64,000 bases of DNA from CAVQFB01 sp963711675 (GTDB lineage Bacteria > Acidobacteriota > Terriglobia > Terriglobales > Acidobacteriaceae). The position numbers and the translations under genes were made by a program. Below the pieces are notes generated by a model. That model worked only from the letters and a program-made list of their open reading frames with translations. It did no database searches and had not been told where the DNA came from. The DNA lies in NCBI GenBank assembly GCA_963711675.1, contig CAVQFB010000011.1, positions 248,001-312,000 on the forward strand. The letters run 5' to 3'. This document shows, piece by piece, positions 37,604-45,973 of this stretch; position 1 is the stretch's first letter; each line of letters begins with the position of its first letter.

Positions 37604-37833
37604 AACCTCGGGGGCTAAAGCCCGGTCTTTTATGGAGCTCTCACGGCACGACTGAAGTCGTGCCCTCCCGTATGGAACTCTGATCGCACGACTAAAGTCG
37701 TGCCCTCCCGTATGGAACTCTGATCGCACGACTAAAATCGTGCCCTCCCGTGTGGAGCTATGATCGCATGACTAAAAAGTCGTGCCCTCCCGGTGTGGAG
37801 CTAATCGCACGACTAAAGTCGTGCCCTCCCACA
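37604..37833. repeat. Composite repeat expanded into a five-copy tandem hairpin array
   Basis: A GGGGC-TAAA-GCCC hairpin near 37608-37623 is followed by five copies of a unit with period 40, 40, 40 and 41 bp, starting at 37646, 37686, 37726, 37766 and 37807. Each unit is a hairpin of the GCACGAC-T(A/G)AA-GTCGTGC type, then CCTCCC, then a linker like gtatggaactctgatc. The first copy has a TGAA loop and the later ones TAAA. There are no unique spacers, so it is not a CRISPR array. No gene lies in 37517-37931. Confidence 0.9.
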
Positions 37834-37931
37834 AAGGTTCACGAGACCGGTTAGGGCCAGTGGCGGATCTGTTAAGCCGTGGCAGTGGCTGACATGTTCC
37901 AGTCAGCGGAGGAAGCGGTTCAAATGAGCGG

Positions 37932-38663
37932 CTAGTTCATTGCCTGCGTGACGACAGGCTTGCGCGAACGCGATGGCACACTAGCGACGGCGCCCTTCTC
38001 TTTCCGTTTCAGCAGCCAGGTATTGAGGCGCTTGCGCGAGGTGGAGGTGAGGTCGTTGAAGAGGATACCAGCGCGGCCGTCTTCGTCGGCCCAGACTACG
38101 TCCGCGATTCCTTCGATGAGATGAGGAGTGCCGGGCAAGGTGAAGCGAAATGGAATGCGGCCTCCGTAGAGAGGTTCGGCGGCCTGCACAGACAAACCGC
38201 GATCACTCAAATCGAGCATCACGGCGGGTGTTGGGAAACCATCGCCGCAACGGAAATAAATGACAGCGTCTGATTGATGGCGGGACGAACGCCGGCGGTC
38301 AGGTTTCATGAATCCCTGAGCGGCCCGGAACGAACGAAACACCTGCCCCAGAACGAGAGGCTTGTAGAGTACGAAATTTGCCCCAGAACGGAAAGCGCTG
38401 GCAACGTCGGTATGAATACCGATCATGACGAATGCAACGGGGCGGCGCTGCAAGGGCCGGAAGCGAGCCATGCGAACTACGTGATCCGCAGACGGGAGAT
38501 CGAAGTCGACGAGCAGAGCGGCGTAATGCTTGAGTGCAAGCAGTTCCAGGGCGTCAGCGACGGAGACGCACACGTCAGCCTCGATGCCCATCTGCTCGAG
38601 CGCAGGGCCCAGAACACGCAACGAATGCGGCTCCCGGCACACAACCAACGCATTCAGCCTCAT
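37932..38663 (-). CDS. Degenerate receiver domain fused to PilZ domain
   Basis: 243 residues. Residues 1-115 fold like a response-regulator receiver, with the phospho-Asp position in LLVDFDLPSA and the Lys in LYKPL. However, the acidic pair near the N-terminus reads CRE, and the Thr/Ser switch position is MIGIH, so phosphorylation is doubtful. Residues ~120-225 are a PilZ domain with the c-di-GMP motifs RRRSSR and DLSDRGLSV. The protein probably changes partner binding when it binds c-di-GMP. It is a stand-alone gene; a tandem hairpin array follows its 3' end. Confidence 0.78.
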   Translation of the reverse strand: MRLNALVVCREPHSLRVLGPALEQMGIEADVCVSVADALELLALKHYAALLVDFDLPSADHVVRMARFRPLQRRPVAFVMIGIHTDVASAFRSGANFVLYKPLVLGQVFRSFRAAQGFMKPDRRRSSRHQSDAVIYFRCGDGFPTPAVMLDLSDRGLSVQAAEPLYGGRIPFRFTLPGTPHLIEGIADVVWADEDGRAGILFNDLTSTSRKRLNTWLLKRKEKGAVASVPSRSRKPVVTQAMN

Positions 38664-38851
38664 AAGCGGCAGCTTATGCCCGCAGTTGGAGGGGGTAAAG
38701 TGACGCCGGTAACGAACCGGTTCTTACGAACGAAACAAACGGGAGTTCAGGAGCGAATGTCCCGCGTTATGAGGGTGGATGCGGAGGAGTCGAGCCCCTG
38801 AGGAGAGGGCGGTTCCAGAAAGAGACGAGTGCCAACTTAGAAATCGGTTAA

Positions 38852-39568
38852 TTACGTGCCGATGAGTCTTTCGAGCGCGGGCTTGTTACGGATGAGCAAG
38901 GTGGACCCGCGAAGCTGGGCAAGTTGTTTCTCGCGAAACTCGCCGAGAACGCGGGTGACGGTTTCGCGCGAGGTGCCGATGAGCTGAGCGATCTCTTCGT
39001 GGGTGAGGGATACCTTGATGCGAATGCCGTCTTTCGTGGTTTCCCCGTCGGTGGCCCATTCGAGCAGCAGTCGCGCAAGCTTTTCCGAAACCGAGTGCGA
39101 AAGGCCGAGGGAGCGGATCATCTCGTAGGCGCTCTGGCAATTCTGGCTGAGATGCTGAGCAGCGTGCAGGCAAGCGTCAGCGTGATGCTGGAGGAACTTC
39201 AAGAAGTCTTCGCGACGGACGAAATCCAGCTGGCAGGGCTGCAAGGTTTCCGCCGTCAATTCGTAAGGTTTGCCGGAAACGGTAGCATGCAGGCCCAGCA
39301 CCTCGCCGGCCTGCGCGATTCGCAGGATGAGGGTTTTGCCGTCACGCGAAGTGGTGGTGAGCTTGATCCTGCCGCTGCAAACGATATAGACGCCGCGGGA
39401 GTTTTGTCCTTCGACGAAGAGAACCGCACCCTGGGGATAGGCGCTGGCGTACTTGATCTTTTCCAGGTCTTCGAGAGAGTCCTTGGGAAGATCGCAAAAG
39501 AAGCCGCTGTGGCGGAGCTTACAGATGAGGCAATTCTCGGTTAATTGCAACCCATAGGGCGTGCTCAT
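38852..39568 (-). CDS. Crp/Fnr-family transcriptional regulator
   Basis: 238 residues from the ATG at 39568; the longer frame to 39676 adds unrelated sequence. A cyclic-nucleotide-type beta-barrel (PQGAVLFVEGQNSRGVYIV) and dimer helix precede a winged helix-turn-helix (THEEIAQLIGTSRETVTRVL). The recognition helix SRETVTR is like that of Crp, which reads TGTGA half-sites. The N-terminus carries three cysteines in ENCLICKLRHSGFFCDL, an Fnr-like arrangement that could hold a redox cluster, though the spacing differs from E. coli Fnr. Its targets are unknown; oxygen or redox control of the nearby oxidase genes is a guess. Confidence 0.86.
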   Translation of the reverse strand: MSTPYGLQLTENCLICKLRHSGFFCDLPKDSLEDLEKIKYASAYPQGAVLFVEGQNSRGVYIVCSGRIKLTTTSRDGKTLILRIAQAGEVLGLHATVSGKPYELTAETLQPCQLDFVRREDFLKFLQHHADACLHAAQHLSQNCQSAYEMIRSLGLSHSVSEKLARLLLEWATDGETTKDGIRIKVSLTHEEIAQLIGTSRETVTRVLGEFREKQLAQLRGSTLLIRNKPALERLIGT

Positions 39569-39849
39569 CCGGACCCTCCGAACTCCACTGCTACTCGCGA
39601 CTATATCACTTTGCGATGTGATTTGCAGCACAGGGCGGGGTGGGAGGAACGCAGCCCGGAGACAACGGGGAGGCACCTCCTAAGCTCATGATAACAATGT
39701 GGCAAATTGAGCTCTTTTGGGCGCGATGGCATCAAGCCACCTATACGACCCTGTAGGCGTGTCTTTCGAGCACGGGCGCGCGTCGGACAGACAGAAGGTG
39801 TCGTATCCTTTCTGGAGTAGTACGAAAAATTCTCGGTCAGGAGTGAACC

Positions 39850-40227
39850 ATGGCACCGAAGCATTCCCCGGGCTTTCTGAAAGTCGTCGATGATGCGAAG
39901 AAGAGAGTACGCGAAACCAACGTTGACGAAGTCAAGCAGAAGCTGGATCGCGGCGAGAAGTTTGTGCTGATCGACGTGCGCGAGGAGAGTGAATATGCCA
40001 GGGATCATCTGCCCAGCGCGATCCACCTGAGCAAAGGCATCATTGAGCGCGATATCGAGGAGCGTGTGCCGGACCACAATGCTCCGATGATCCTTTATTG
40101 TGGCGGCGGATTCCGGTCGGCGCTGGCGGCCGACAATCTGCAGAAGATGGGCTACACCAACGTAATTTCCATGGACGGCGGAGTGCGCGAGTGGCGGGAG
40201 AAGGGCTACCCGTTTACGAAGGGGTAA
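39850..40227 (+). CDS. Rhodanese-like sulfurtransferase
   Basis: 125 residues forming one rhodanese domain: FVLIDVREESEYARDHLPSA, then the active-site loop LYCGGGFRSA with the catalytic Cys, and GYTNVISMDGGVREWREKGYP. It moves sulfane sulfur in the cytosol. The loop is of the six-residue sulfur type rather than the longer phosphatase (Cdc25) type. It converges with and overlaps the pseudouridine synthase gene by 14 bp at the 3' ends. The start ATG at 39850 follows TCAGGAGTGAACC, a fair ribosome-binding site. Confidence 0.87.
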   Translation: MAPKHSPGFLKVVDDAKKRVRETNVDEVKQKLDRGEKFVLIDVREESEYARDHLPSAIHLSKGIIERDIEERVPDHNAPMILYCGGGFRSALAADNLQKMGYTNVISMDGGVREWREKGYPFTKG

Positions 40228-40973
40228 GCTTACCAGGAGCCCGTTTTCGCATAGCTTGGTCCAGCACTCTTTTCTCGACAGCGGTGAGCTGACGAAACGA
40301 ACCTTTTGCGAGATCACCCAGCGCGAGCGGGCCGATGGCGACGCGCACCAGGCGCAGCACTTCTATTTGCAACGCTTTGAAGATGCGCCGGATTTGACGA
40401 TTCCTGCCTTCGTCGAGCACGATCTCAAGCCAGCAATTGCGCTCGCCGTGACGCAGTTCGCGGGCTGCTTTCACGCGGAGAAGTTCGCCTCCTTCTTTTA
40501 TTCTGGAGGTTAAAGTCTTGAGGAGTTTTGCGTCGGCCAGAGTTCCGATCTGCACGTGGTAAGTCTTGTCGAGGTGGGTTTCGGGAGTGAGCACGCGGGC
40601 GGACCACTCGGAATCGTTGGTGAGCAGGAGCAGGCCTTCGCTGGCCTGGTCGAGACGTCCCGACGGGCCCGAGCCAGGGTAAGTCGCCGGTAAGGAAATC
40701 ATATACAGTTTTGCGGCCTTTTTCGTCGGAGGCTGTGGTCACCACGCCTCTGGGTTTGTTGATCATTAAATAGACGTGCGCTTGAGCGGCAAGCGGCTTC
40801 CCGTCCACTTCGATGCGATCTCTTTCGAGGACAACCGGAGATTCGGGATCGTGGCAGATGCGGCCGTTCAGGCGAACGCGCCCCTGAGCAACCAGCGCGG
40901 CCGCTTGCGAGCGAGAGCAATAGCCGAGTTTGGAGAGAGCGCGGGCGAGGCCAACTTTGCGAGGAAGGATCAC
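40214..40973 (-). pseudogene. RsuA/RluB-family pseudouridine synthase, frameshifted
   Basis: The N-terminal S4 RNA-binding domain (GLARALSKLGYCSRSQAAAL, NGRICHDPESPVV) and the beginning of the catalytic domain (MINKPRGVVTTASDEKGR) are in one frame. The rest (GRLDQASEGLLLLTND with the catalytic Asp, RNRQIRRIFKALQIEV, LVRVAIGPLALGDL) is in the next. Removing one base from the C run at 40659-40661 restores GRLDQASEG and a 252-residue protein, the normal size for an rRNA uridine isomerase of this family. The break falls just before the catalytic Asp. It may be an assembly error, as a housekeeping gene is unlikely to be lost. Confidence 0.82.
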
Positions 40974-41096
40974 GTTCTGTGCCAGAGATCTACAACAACA
41001 GAAGATGGATCGACTAATGCCAGCGCGGCCTAGAAACCCTTTCCCAAGAAAAACTGACGCTGGCCGGGTGAGTGCCGAGGCTCCCCCGTGCCCATT

Positions 41097-42084
41097 CTAC
41101 TTAGCGATCAGAAGATTTTCGGCGAAGGGCCACTCGCGGTCGATCCACTGCTCGTCGCAGACAGAAGCCAGCTTCGCGCGCCAGCTGGGGAATCTCCGCA
41201 GCGGCGTACTTGTGGCTGCTCTCGGTCCAGATGGTCTCGCCTTCTTCGAAGGAGACCGTGAGATCGGCGGCGTCGATTCGCACGCGCTGCTTTTGCCTGG
41301 ACCGGATATGCATTTCAACGCTCCGCGCGCGCGGGTTGAAGCGAGCTTCGTGTTCAAACTGGTCGAGGTTGAAACTGCCATCGAGTTCGCCGTTGATGCG
41401 GACCAGCAGGTTCATGTTGAACGCGGCGGTCACACCAAGAGAGTCGTCATAGGCGCGGATAAGTTGGGGGACGGGCTTTTCGAGGTCGGTTCCTAATAAT
41501 AAGGAGTCGCCAGGCTGGAGAATCGCCCGAACCTGCTTGAGGAATTTCAGGCCCGCGGGGCGATCGAAGTTGCCGATGGTGCTTCCCAGAAAGAGCACGA
41601 ACAGGCGCTGATGGGGCAGGCGGCGGGCAGCGACTTCGGCGAGGCCGTCGAGATACTCGCGCTCGAAACCGACAATGCTCATGGAGTCGATGTCGCCGAG
41701 CTCGCGCGCACACATGGCGAGCGCAGTAGGGGAGATTTCGATCGGGCAATACTTGGTGTGCTGGCGGCGGCAGAGAGCCTCGAGAATCCAGCGTGTTTTC
41801 TTGCCGCTGCCGCTGCCCAGTTCGGCGACAACCACGGGCAGTTCGAGGTGGGAAACGATATCGTCGGCATGCGTGCGGAGGAGGCGTTCGTCGGCCCGTG
41901 TGAGCCCGTACTCAGGGAGAACGCTGATCACCTCGAAGAGGGCTGATCCTACGGTGTTATAAAGATACTTCGAGGGCAGTTCTTTCTGCTGCTTGGTGAG
42001 TCCCGCCAGGACGTCGGCGGCGAACTCGGTTACAGGATCGGCCGTTACGGCCTGGGTCAGCATGAAGTGCCGTTTGCGATTCAT
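41097..42084 (-). pseudogene. egtD: L-histidine N-alpha-methyltransferase EgtD, frameshift near C-terminus
   Basis: EgtD trimethylates histidine to hercynine, the first step of ergothioneine synthesis. Family blocks: LPSKYLYNTVGSALFEVIS, VVAELGSGSGKKTRWILEAL for SAM binding, LFLGSTIGNFDRPAGLKFL, and FNMNLLVRINGELDGSFN. The frame breaks at 41163: deleting one base changes the tail to VCDEQWIDREWPFAENLLI and ends at 41097, giving 328 residues, the usual EgtD size. The ATG at 42084 overlaps the egtB stop (ATGA), so egtB and egtD are coupled. The longer upstream frame is a shadow over egtB. Confidence 0.88.
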
Positions 42085-43448
42085 AGGCCCCTCACGCAGC
42101 GGAATCCCGCGTAAACATACTGATAATGCGGCTGAAACCAGTTGCGGAACGATCGCCTCAACATGCAGGCAGCCGTGCGCGCGGAGCCGCCCTTCATCAC
42201 GTAATGCTTGCCGTCGAAGAAGTTCGCGGAATAGCCGGGGTAGAAAGGAAAGCGCTCGAAGCCGGGGAACGGCGCGAACAAACTGGAGGTCCATTCCCAG
42301 CCGTTGCCATCGAGGCCGGCCACGCCGAAGGCGCTGGTACCGTCGGGGAACGCGGTGACCGGTGCGGGATCCCAGCTATTGAAGTCGAAGTTGCCGTGGT
42401 CGCGCGTGGGCGAGGCGCTCCCCCATGGGTGGGCATTCTCTGATTCTGATGGCGTGCCTAAGGCGGCACGATGCCATTGGGCTTCGGTGGGCAGGGACTT
42501 CCCTGCCCAGCGCGCGTAGGCGCTGGCTTCGGCTTGACTCACATAAACCGGCCAGTCGAGAGGCAAGGGCATCTCCTCGAACATGGTGCGCTGGAGCCAG
42601 GCGTTGTTTTCGTCTTTGTCTTTGCTGTTGCCATTTCGGCGCCAGAAGGCGGGATGAGAGATGTTGTTCGCGGTCTTCCATTCCCAGGCCGCATCGGTCC
42701 AGAGCAAGCGATTTTCGTAACCGCCCGCATTCATGAATTCCAGATATTCGCCGTTGGTGACTTTGTAGCGATCTATCGAAAAGGCGGGGACACTCACGGA
42801 GTTGAGTTCGTATTCGTTGTCCCAGCCGAACGCAGGATCGTTGCGGGAGAGTCCGAGCGTCGCGTTGCCGGCGGGGATTTCGATCATCCCAGGCCGGAAG
42901 GCGGTAGTCGCGGGCGGGAGAGAGTCGGGTTGCGCGATTTTCTGATCGACCGGAAGCTGGTGCAGCATGTAGGCGAGGGTTTCGGCGTGCATGAGGCGAT
43001 GTTCGATCGCCACGTTCAGGAGCGAGCTCACGGGGAAGCCGTCGCGCCCAACCCGGCTCAGGGAATCAGAAGACAGGGCATTGCCGATTTCGGCGTCGAG
43101 GATCTCACGAATCTGGTTGACGTACTGGCGCACTTCCGCCAGCGAGGGCCAGTCAGTGGGCTGGTCCTGGGGACGGCCGCCGTCCACGGGATCGATGCCG
43201 AAGGCGAAGAGTTGGTCGTAGCGCGGACGGAAGGCGCGGAGACCAAAAGCGCGCTCGCGGAGCAGGTTCCAGTCAAAGGCCTCCAGGTGCCCGATATAAA
43301 AGATGATGCGGTGCCGCTCGGGTATGGGCCTTTCGTAGAGGAATTCGGTCTTTACTATGCCGAATAGTTCATCTGTCCGGGTGCGAGCTTCCGAGAGTCT
43401 TTCGAGCAGTTCATGCCCGACCTGGGGGTCCGCCGGCGTAGCAGGCAT
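42081..43448 (-). CDS. egtB: EgtB sulfoxide synthase (iron-dependent, ergothioneine pathway)
   Basis: 455 residues with an N-terminal DinB-like helical domain and a C-terminal FGE-sulfatase-like fold. The iron-binding histidines are visible in FYIGHLEAFDW and in the HxxxHxE motif HRLMHAE. The C-terminal domain has the family's GGYENRLLWTDAAWEW, GNGWEWTSSLF and YVMKGGSARTAACMLR blocks. EgtB joins hercynine with a thiol substrate and oxygen to form the sulfoxide. With no egtA or egtC nearby, the cysteine-using type known from Chloracidobacterium is plausible. Strong ribosome-binding site GAGGAGGG precedes ATG 43448. It is the first gene of the egtB-egtD unit. Confidence 0.92.
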   Translation of the reverse strand: MPATPADPQVGHELLERLSEARTRTDELFGIVKTEFLYERPIPERHRIIFYIGHLEAFDWNLLRERAFGLRAFRPRYDQLFAFGIDPVDGGRPQDQPTDWPSLAEVRQYVNQIREILDAEIGNALSSDSLSRVGRDGFPVSSLLNVAIEHRLMHAETLAYMLHQLPVDQKIAQPDSLPPATTAFRPGMIEIPAGNATLGLSRNDPAFGWDNEYELNSVSVPAFSIDRYKVTNGEYLEFMNAGGYENRLLWTDAAWEWKTANNISHPAFWRRNGNSKDKDENNAWLQRTMFEEMPLPLDWPVYVSQAEASAYARWAGKSLPTEAQWHRAALGTPSESENAHPWGSASPTRDHGNFDFNSWDPAPVTAFPDGTSAFGVAGLDGNGWEWTSSLFAPFPGFERFPFYPGYSANFFDGKHYVMKGGSARTAACMLRRSFRNWFQPHYQYVYAGFRCVRGL

Positions 43449-43800
43449 CTCTGTCCCTCCTCGTGAGAACGGTATTGAGGTACGAGCCGTCCTTAAGTGA
43501 ACGGTCCTAAGATGGTTTAGCTGGTGCTACGGTCTACTGCTTCGAACTAACCCTGTACCCATCTGCGCGACCTACGGTCGCGCGACGTGAAGTGGCAGCA
43601 AGCACGTGTGCGCGGGAATCCCCGTCCCGAGCCGATCTCGTGCCCCATATCAGATGCTCGAGCTGGGGCAAAGGGAACAAAGTTATGTTTCCGGCAGAGC
43701 GGTGTCAACAGGAGGAAGTTCTCTTACCGAAGACTTTTGTTTACTGAAAGTTATGGGATGAAAGAAGTTGTACCCGGGGCGGGAAACGGGTCCGGACAGT
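43449..43800. other. Gap between the ergothioneine and oxidase operons, no gene
   Basis: The egtB promoter and the 3' end of the oxidase operon should both be here. I see a short inverted repeat around CGCGACC-TACG-GTCGCG near 43566, but no convincing terminator, RNA gene or coding frame. Confidence 0.45.
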
Positions 43801-43944
43801 TTACCAGCTGTCGCCCGGCTCGCTGGCGTCGTCGGGACGCCGGAACTGGTTGCTTTTACGGCAACAAATGCCAATGACAACCAGAGACATGACGGTGGGC
43901 GGAGCGATGAGGATCAGAATACCGCTTTTCAGGGCGTGGATCAT
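43801..43944 (-). CDS. Small membrane protein, truncated paralogue of the preceding gene
   Basis: From the ATG at 43944 this gives 47 residues: MIHALKSGILILIAPPTVMS, a membrane helix, then a basic tail (RKSNQFRRPDDA). It aligns throughout with the C-terminal half of the 89-residue protein just upstream (GARMI-AL-GI-L-I-PPT then K-NQ-RR-D), ending in the same short acidic tail before a final W. It lacks the signal peptide and Cys motif of that paralogue. The frame is open further upstream but without an evident signal. It is likely a tandem duplicate ending the oxidase operon. Confidence 0.55.
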   Translation of the reverse strand: MIHALKSGILILIAPPTVMSLVVIGICCRKSNQFRRPDDASEPGDSW

Positions 43945-43972
43945 CCGGGCGCCGAAATTGCCCAGCCACGTC

Positions 43973-44242
43973 TCACCAGTCCTGGACGGATTCGCCACTG
44001 TCGCTCCGTCTGACCTGATTGCGCTTGTGATGCACAACAAAAATCATGCCAATGGATCCGAGCGTGGGAGGAATGACAAGGACCACAATCCCGACTTGCA
44101 ATGCCGCAATCATTCGCGCGCCGGCGGAAGCCGCCTGCGTGTAACAGAGCGCGCAGCTTTGGGAAAAAGCCGGCACCGACGTCAGCACCAGAACCAGCCC
44201 TGCCAGCGCTAGCCGTACAAACCGCAGGCGCGATTGATTCAT
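43973..44242 (-). CDS. Small Cys-motif membrane protein of the oxidase operon
   Basis: 89 residues. A cleavable signal peptide ending VPAFSQ is followed by SCALCYTQAASAGARM, a CxxC pair on the outer side, then one membrane helix (LQVGIVVLVIPPTLGSIGMIF) and a basic cytosolic tail. It lies 16 bp after the subunit IV stop, so it belongs to the oxidase operon. A CxxC outside the membrane suggests a role in copper or thiol handling during oxidase assembly, or an extra subunit. This is inference; the family is not one I can name. Confidence 0.65.
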   Translation of the reverse strand: MNQSRLRFVRLALAGLVLVLTSVPAFSQSCALCYTQAASAGARMIAALQVGIVVLVIPPTLGSIGMIFVVHHKRNQVRRSDSGESVQDW

Positions 44243-44258
44243 TGACCACCCCCACGCA

Positions 44259-44574
44259 TTAGCTTGGCCCGAAGTTTGTAAGTCGGAACAGGAGCAGCCG
44301 GAAGCTGTCCGTCCAGATGTAGTTCATGGTTGCGAGCACGAAGAGCATGAAGATAGACGACGAACTTGACGAACACATTCTTTTCCGAGCCCAGATTCAT
44401 GAAGAATAGCACTACGAGGACGGTTTCGATGACGGCAAATGTCAGCATGCGCACCGCCATTTGCGATCCCTGGCTATTCTGGTAGCCGATGAGGAACTGC
44501 GCTGCCGTAATCACTAGCAGGCAGACATACACGGCCACATACTTTCCCATTCCATGTCCTTCAGCTGTCGCCAT
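44259..44574 (-). pseudogene. Cytochrome c oxidase subunit IV (CyoD/CtaF-like), frameshifted
   Basis: The frame starts with MGKYVAVYVCLLVITAAQFL and a second helix (VIETVLVVLFFMNLGSEKNVF), as in prokaryotic subunit IV. At 44355 one extra base shifts the frame. Without it the third helix reads IFMLFVLATMNYIWTDSF and the gene stops at 44259-44261, giving 104 residues and three membrane helices, the family norm. The ribosome-binding site AAGGAG lies in the 25-bp gap after coxC. Subunit IV stabilises the oxidase core. Probably intact in the organism. Confidence 0.8.
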
Positions 44575-44599
44575 AAATTCGCTCCTTGTAACTTTCGGC

Positions 44600-45221
44600 C
44601 TAGCGTGCCAGGTTCATCAGATAGACTGACGGGAACGATAAACAGCCAGACCAGTCCCACGAATTGCCAGAAAAGGTTAACGATTTCGATGTCGTCGGCG
44701 TTGTATCGGCCTCCCTGATAACGGATCGCCACGATGATCAGGGCAATCGTACCGACCGAAATGTGCAGCAGGCTGAAGCCGGTGATGGCGTAGAACGCAG
44801 CCCCAAAGGCTGCCGGCCCCCAGGGATTTTGAAACAGGCCTACGCCCTGGCTCAGCATTCCCATCCAATCGCGGATGTGGAGCACGGTGAAGAGAACGCC
44901 CCCGGCCGACGTAATCATCATCCATCGGAAAGCTCCCGCCTTGTCAGCCATCTGGGCAGCCTTAACCGCCATCAGCATAGTCAGGCTGCTGGTCAGCATG
45001 ATGAAGGTCATGATGGCGACGCTGGTTACGCTGTGGAAAGGCCGTGGCCATTCGGGAGTGGCATTGCGCAGGAATGCATATGCTGCCAAACAGGCAGCAA
45101 ACGTCATCACGTCTGCCATGATGAACAGCCACATCGCCAGCTTCTTGGAAGGAATCGCGAATGGGCGTGCCTCCATCGGCGGAGCCGAATGTGCTCCCAT
45201 GATCACATGTGCCTCGCTCAC
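44600..45221 (-). pseudogene. ctaE: Cytochrome c oxidase subunit III, frameshift at C-terminus
   Basis: GTG start at 45221 behind AAGGAGG. Five to six membrane helices follow, with the subunit III features KKLAMWLFIMADVMTFAA, LHIRDWMGMLSQG and LFWQFVGLVWLFIVP. One extra base at 44627 sends the last residues out of frame; removing it gives the expected ending VYLMNLAR and a stop at 44600-44602, for 206 residues. This subunit supports proton uptake and stability of the heme-copper oxidase. A second subunit III-like gene lies just upstream in the operon, so the enzyme may use a split or duplicated subunit III. Confidence 0.84.
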
Positions 45222-45243
45222 AGTGCCTCCTTTGCTGAACCCA

Positions 45244-45921
45244 TCAAAGTTTCATCCACAGCAGCAAAAGCAAATAGACCCAAAGAATGCCCATGAAGTG
45301 CCAATAATAGGAGAAAGAATCCAGCGTGCTGCGTCGCAGGACGACGTGATGCAGTTTACGAAGAACGTACGTCAAGCCACCCAGGCCGCCGAGTACGTGG
45401 AGCGCATGCACCGCCGTGAGCACGTAGAAGAAGGAACTGTTCGGATTGGTGGCGAGATATAGCCCCCGGGAACGCAACTGCAGCCACGCCGCGTACTGGC
45501 CCGCCACAAAAACCACGCCGAGGAACGCGGTAACGTGCAACCAGCGCGCAGGATTCGCATCGGATGTTCTTGCACCGCCCATGAACACCGCGACCCGGCG
45601 ACGTGCGATTTCCAAAGTTACGCTGCTGGCAAGCAGCACCAAGGTATTCAAGTAAAGAACCGGAGGCAGGGTAAGGTGGCGCCAATCCAATGAAGCTCCT
45701 TGACGAACGATCAAGGCGCTGGTAAAGGCAGCAAAGCTCATGGAGATCGCGGCCAACCCCACCCAGATCCCGGTTCTTGAGGGAACGGGCGCGTATTCCT
45801 GGACCGCGGGCAAGTTGCCGTCGTTCGGAACCAGATTCCGAAAGCCTCCGTTGCCGGGATGTCCCAGCTGCGGTGAGCGACGCGGATTAACCTTCGGTGG
45901 TTCGTGGACCGTAGTTGCCAT
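45244..45921 (-). CDS. Second cytochrome c oxidase subunit III-family protein
   Basis: 225 residues with five membrane segments: GIWVGLAAISMSFAAF, LNTLVLLASSVTLEIARR, WLHVTAFLGVVFVAGQY, FFYVLTAVHALHVLGGLG and FSYYWHFMGILWVYLLLLL. The HALHVLGG and YWHFMGILWV motifs are typical of subunit III/CyoC. It lies between coxA and the other subunit III gene with short gaps, so both belong to one oxidase operon. Paired subunit III genes occur in some caa3-type operons. Its distinct role is unknown. Confidence 0.83.
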   Translation of the reverse strand: MATTVHEPPKVNPRRSPQLGHPGNGGFRNLVPNDGNLPAVQEYAPVPSRTGIWVGLAAISMSFAAFTSALIVRQGASLDWRHLTLPPVLYLNTLVLLASSVTLEIARRRVAVFMGGARTSDANPARWLHVTAFLGVVFVAGQYAAWLQLRSRGLYLATNPNSSFFYVLTAVHALHVLGGLGGLTYVLRKLHHVVLRRSTLDSFSYYWHFMGILWVYLLLLLWMKL

Positions 45922-45973
45922 AGGGTACTGAACTCCTTAAACGAATTACATGATCGTTTGCGTGTGGCTCTGC

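Noticed and set aside
37645..37833. CRISPR-like array of regularly spaced repeats
   Set aside because: The units are nearly identical over their whole 40 bp, including the linker, so there are no unique spacers. No cas gene is nearby.
43561..43580. Possible RNA gene or terminator at the CGCGACC-TACG-GTCGCG inverted repeat
   Set aside because: It is short, lacks a T tract and no tRNA-like fold could be drawn around it.
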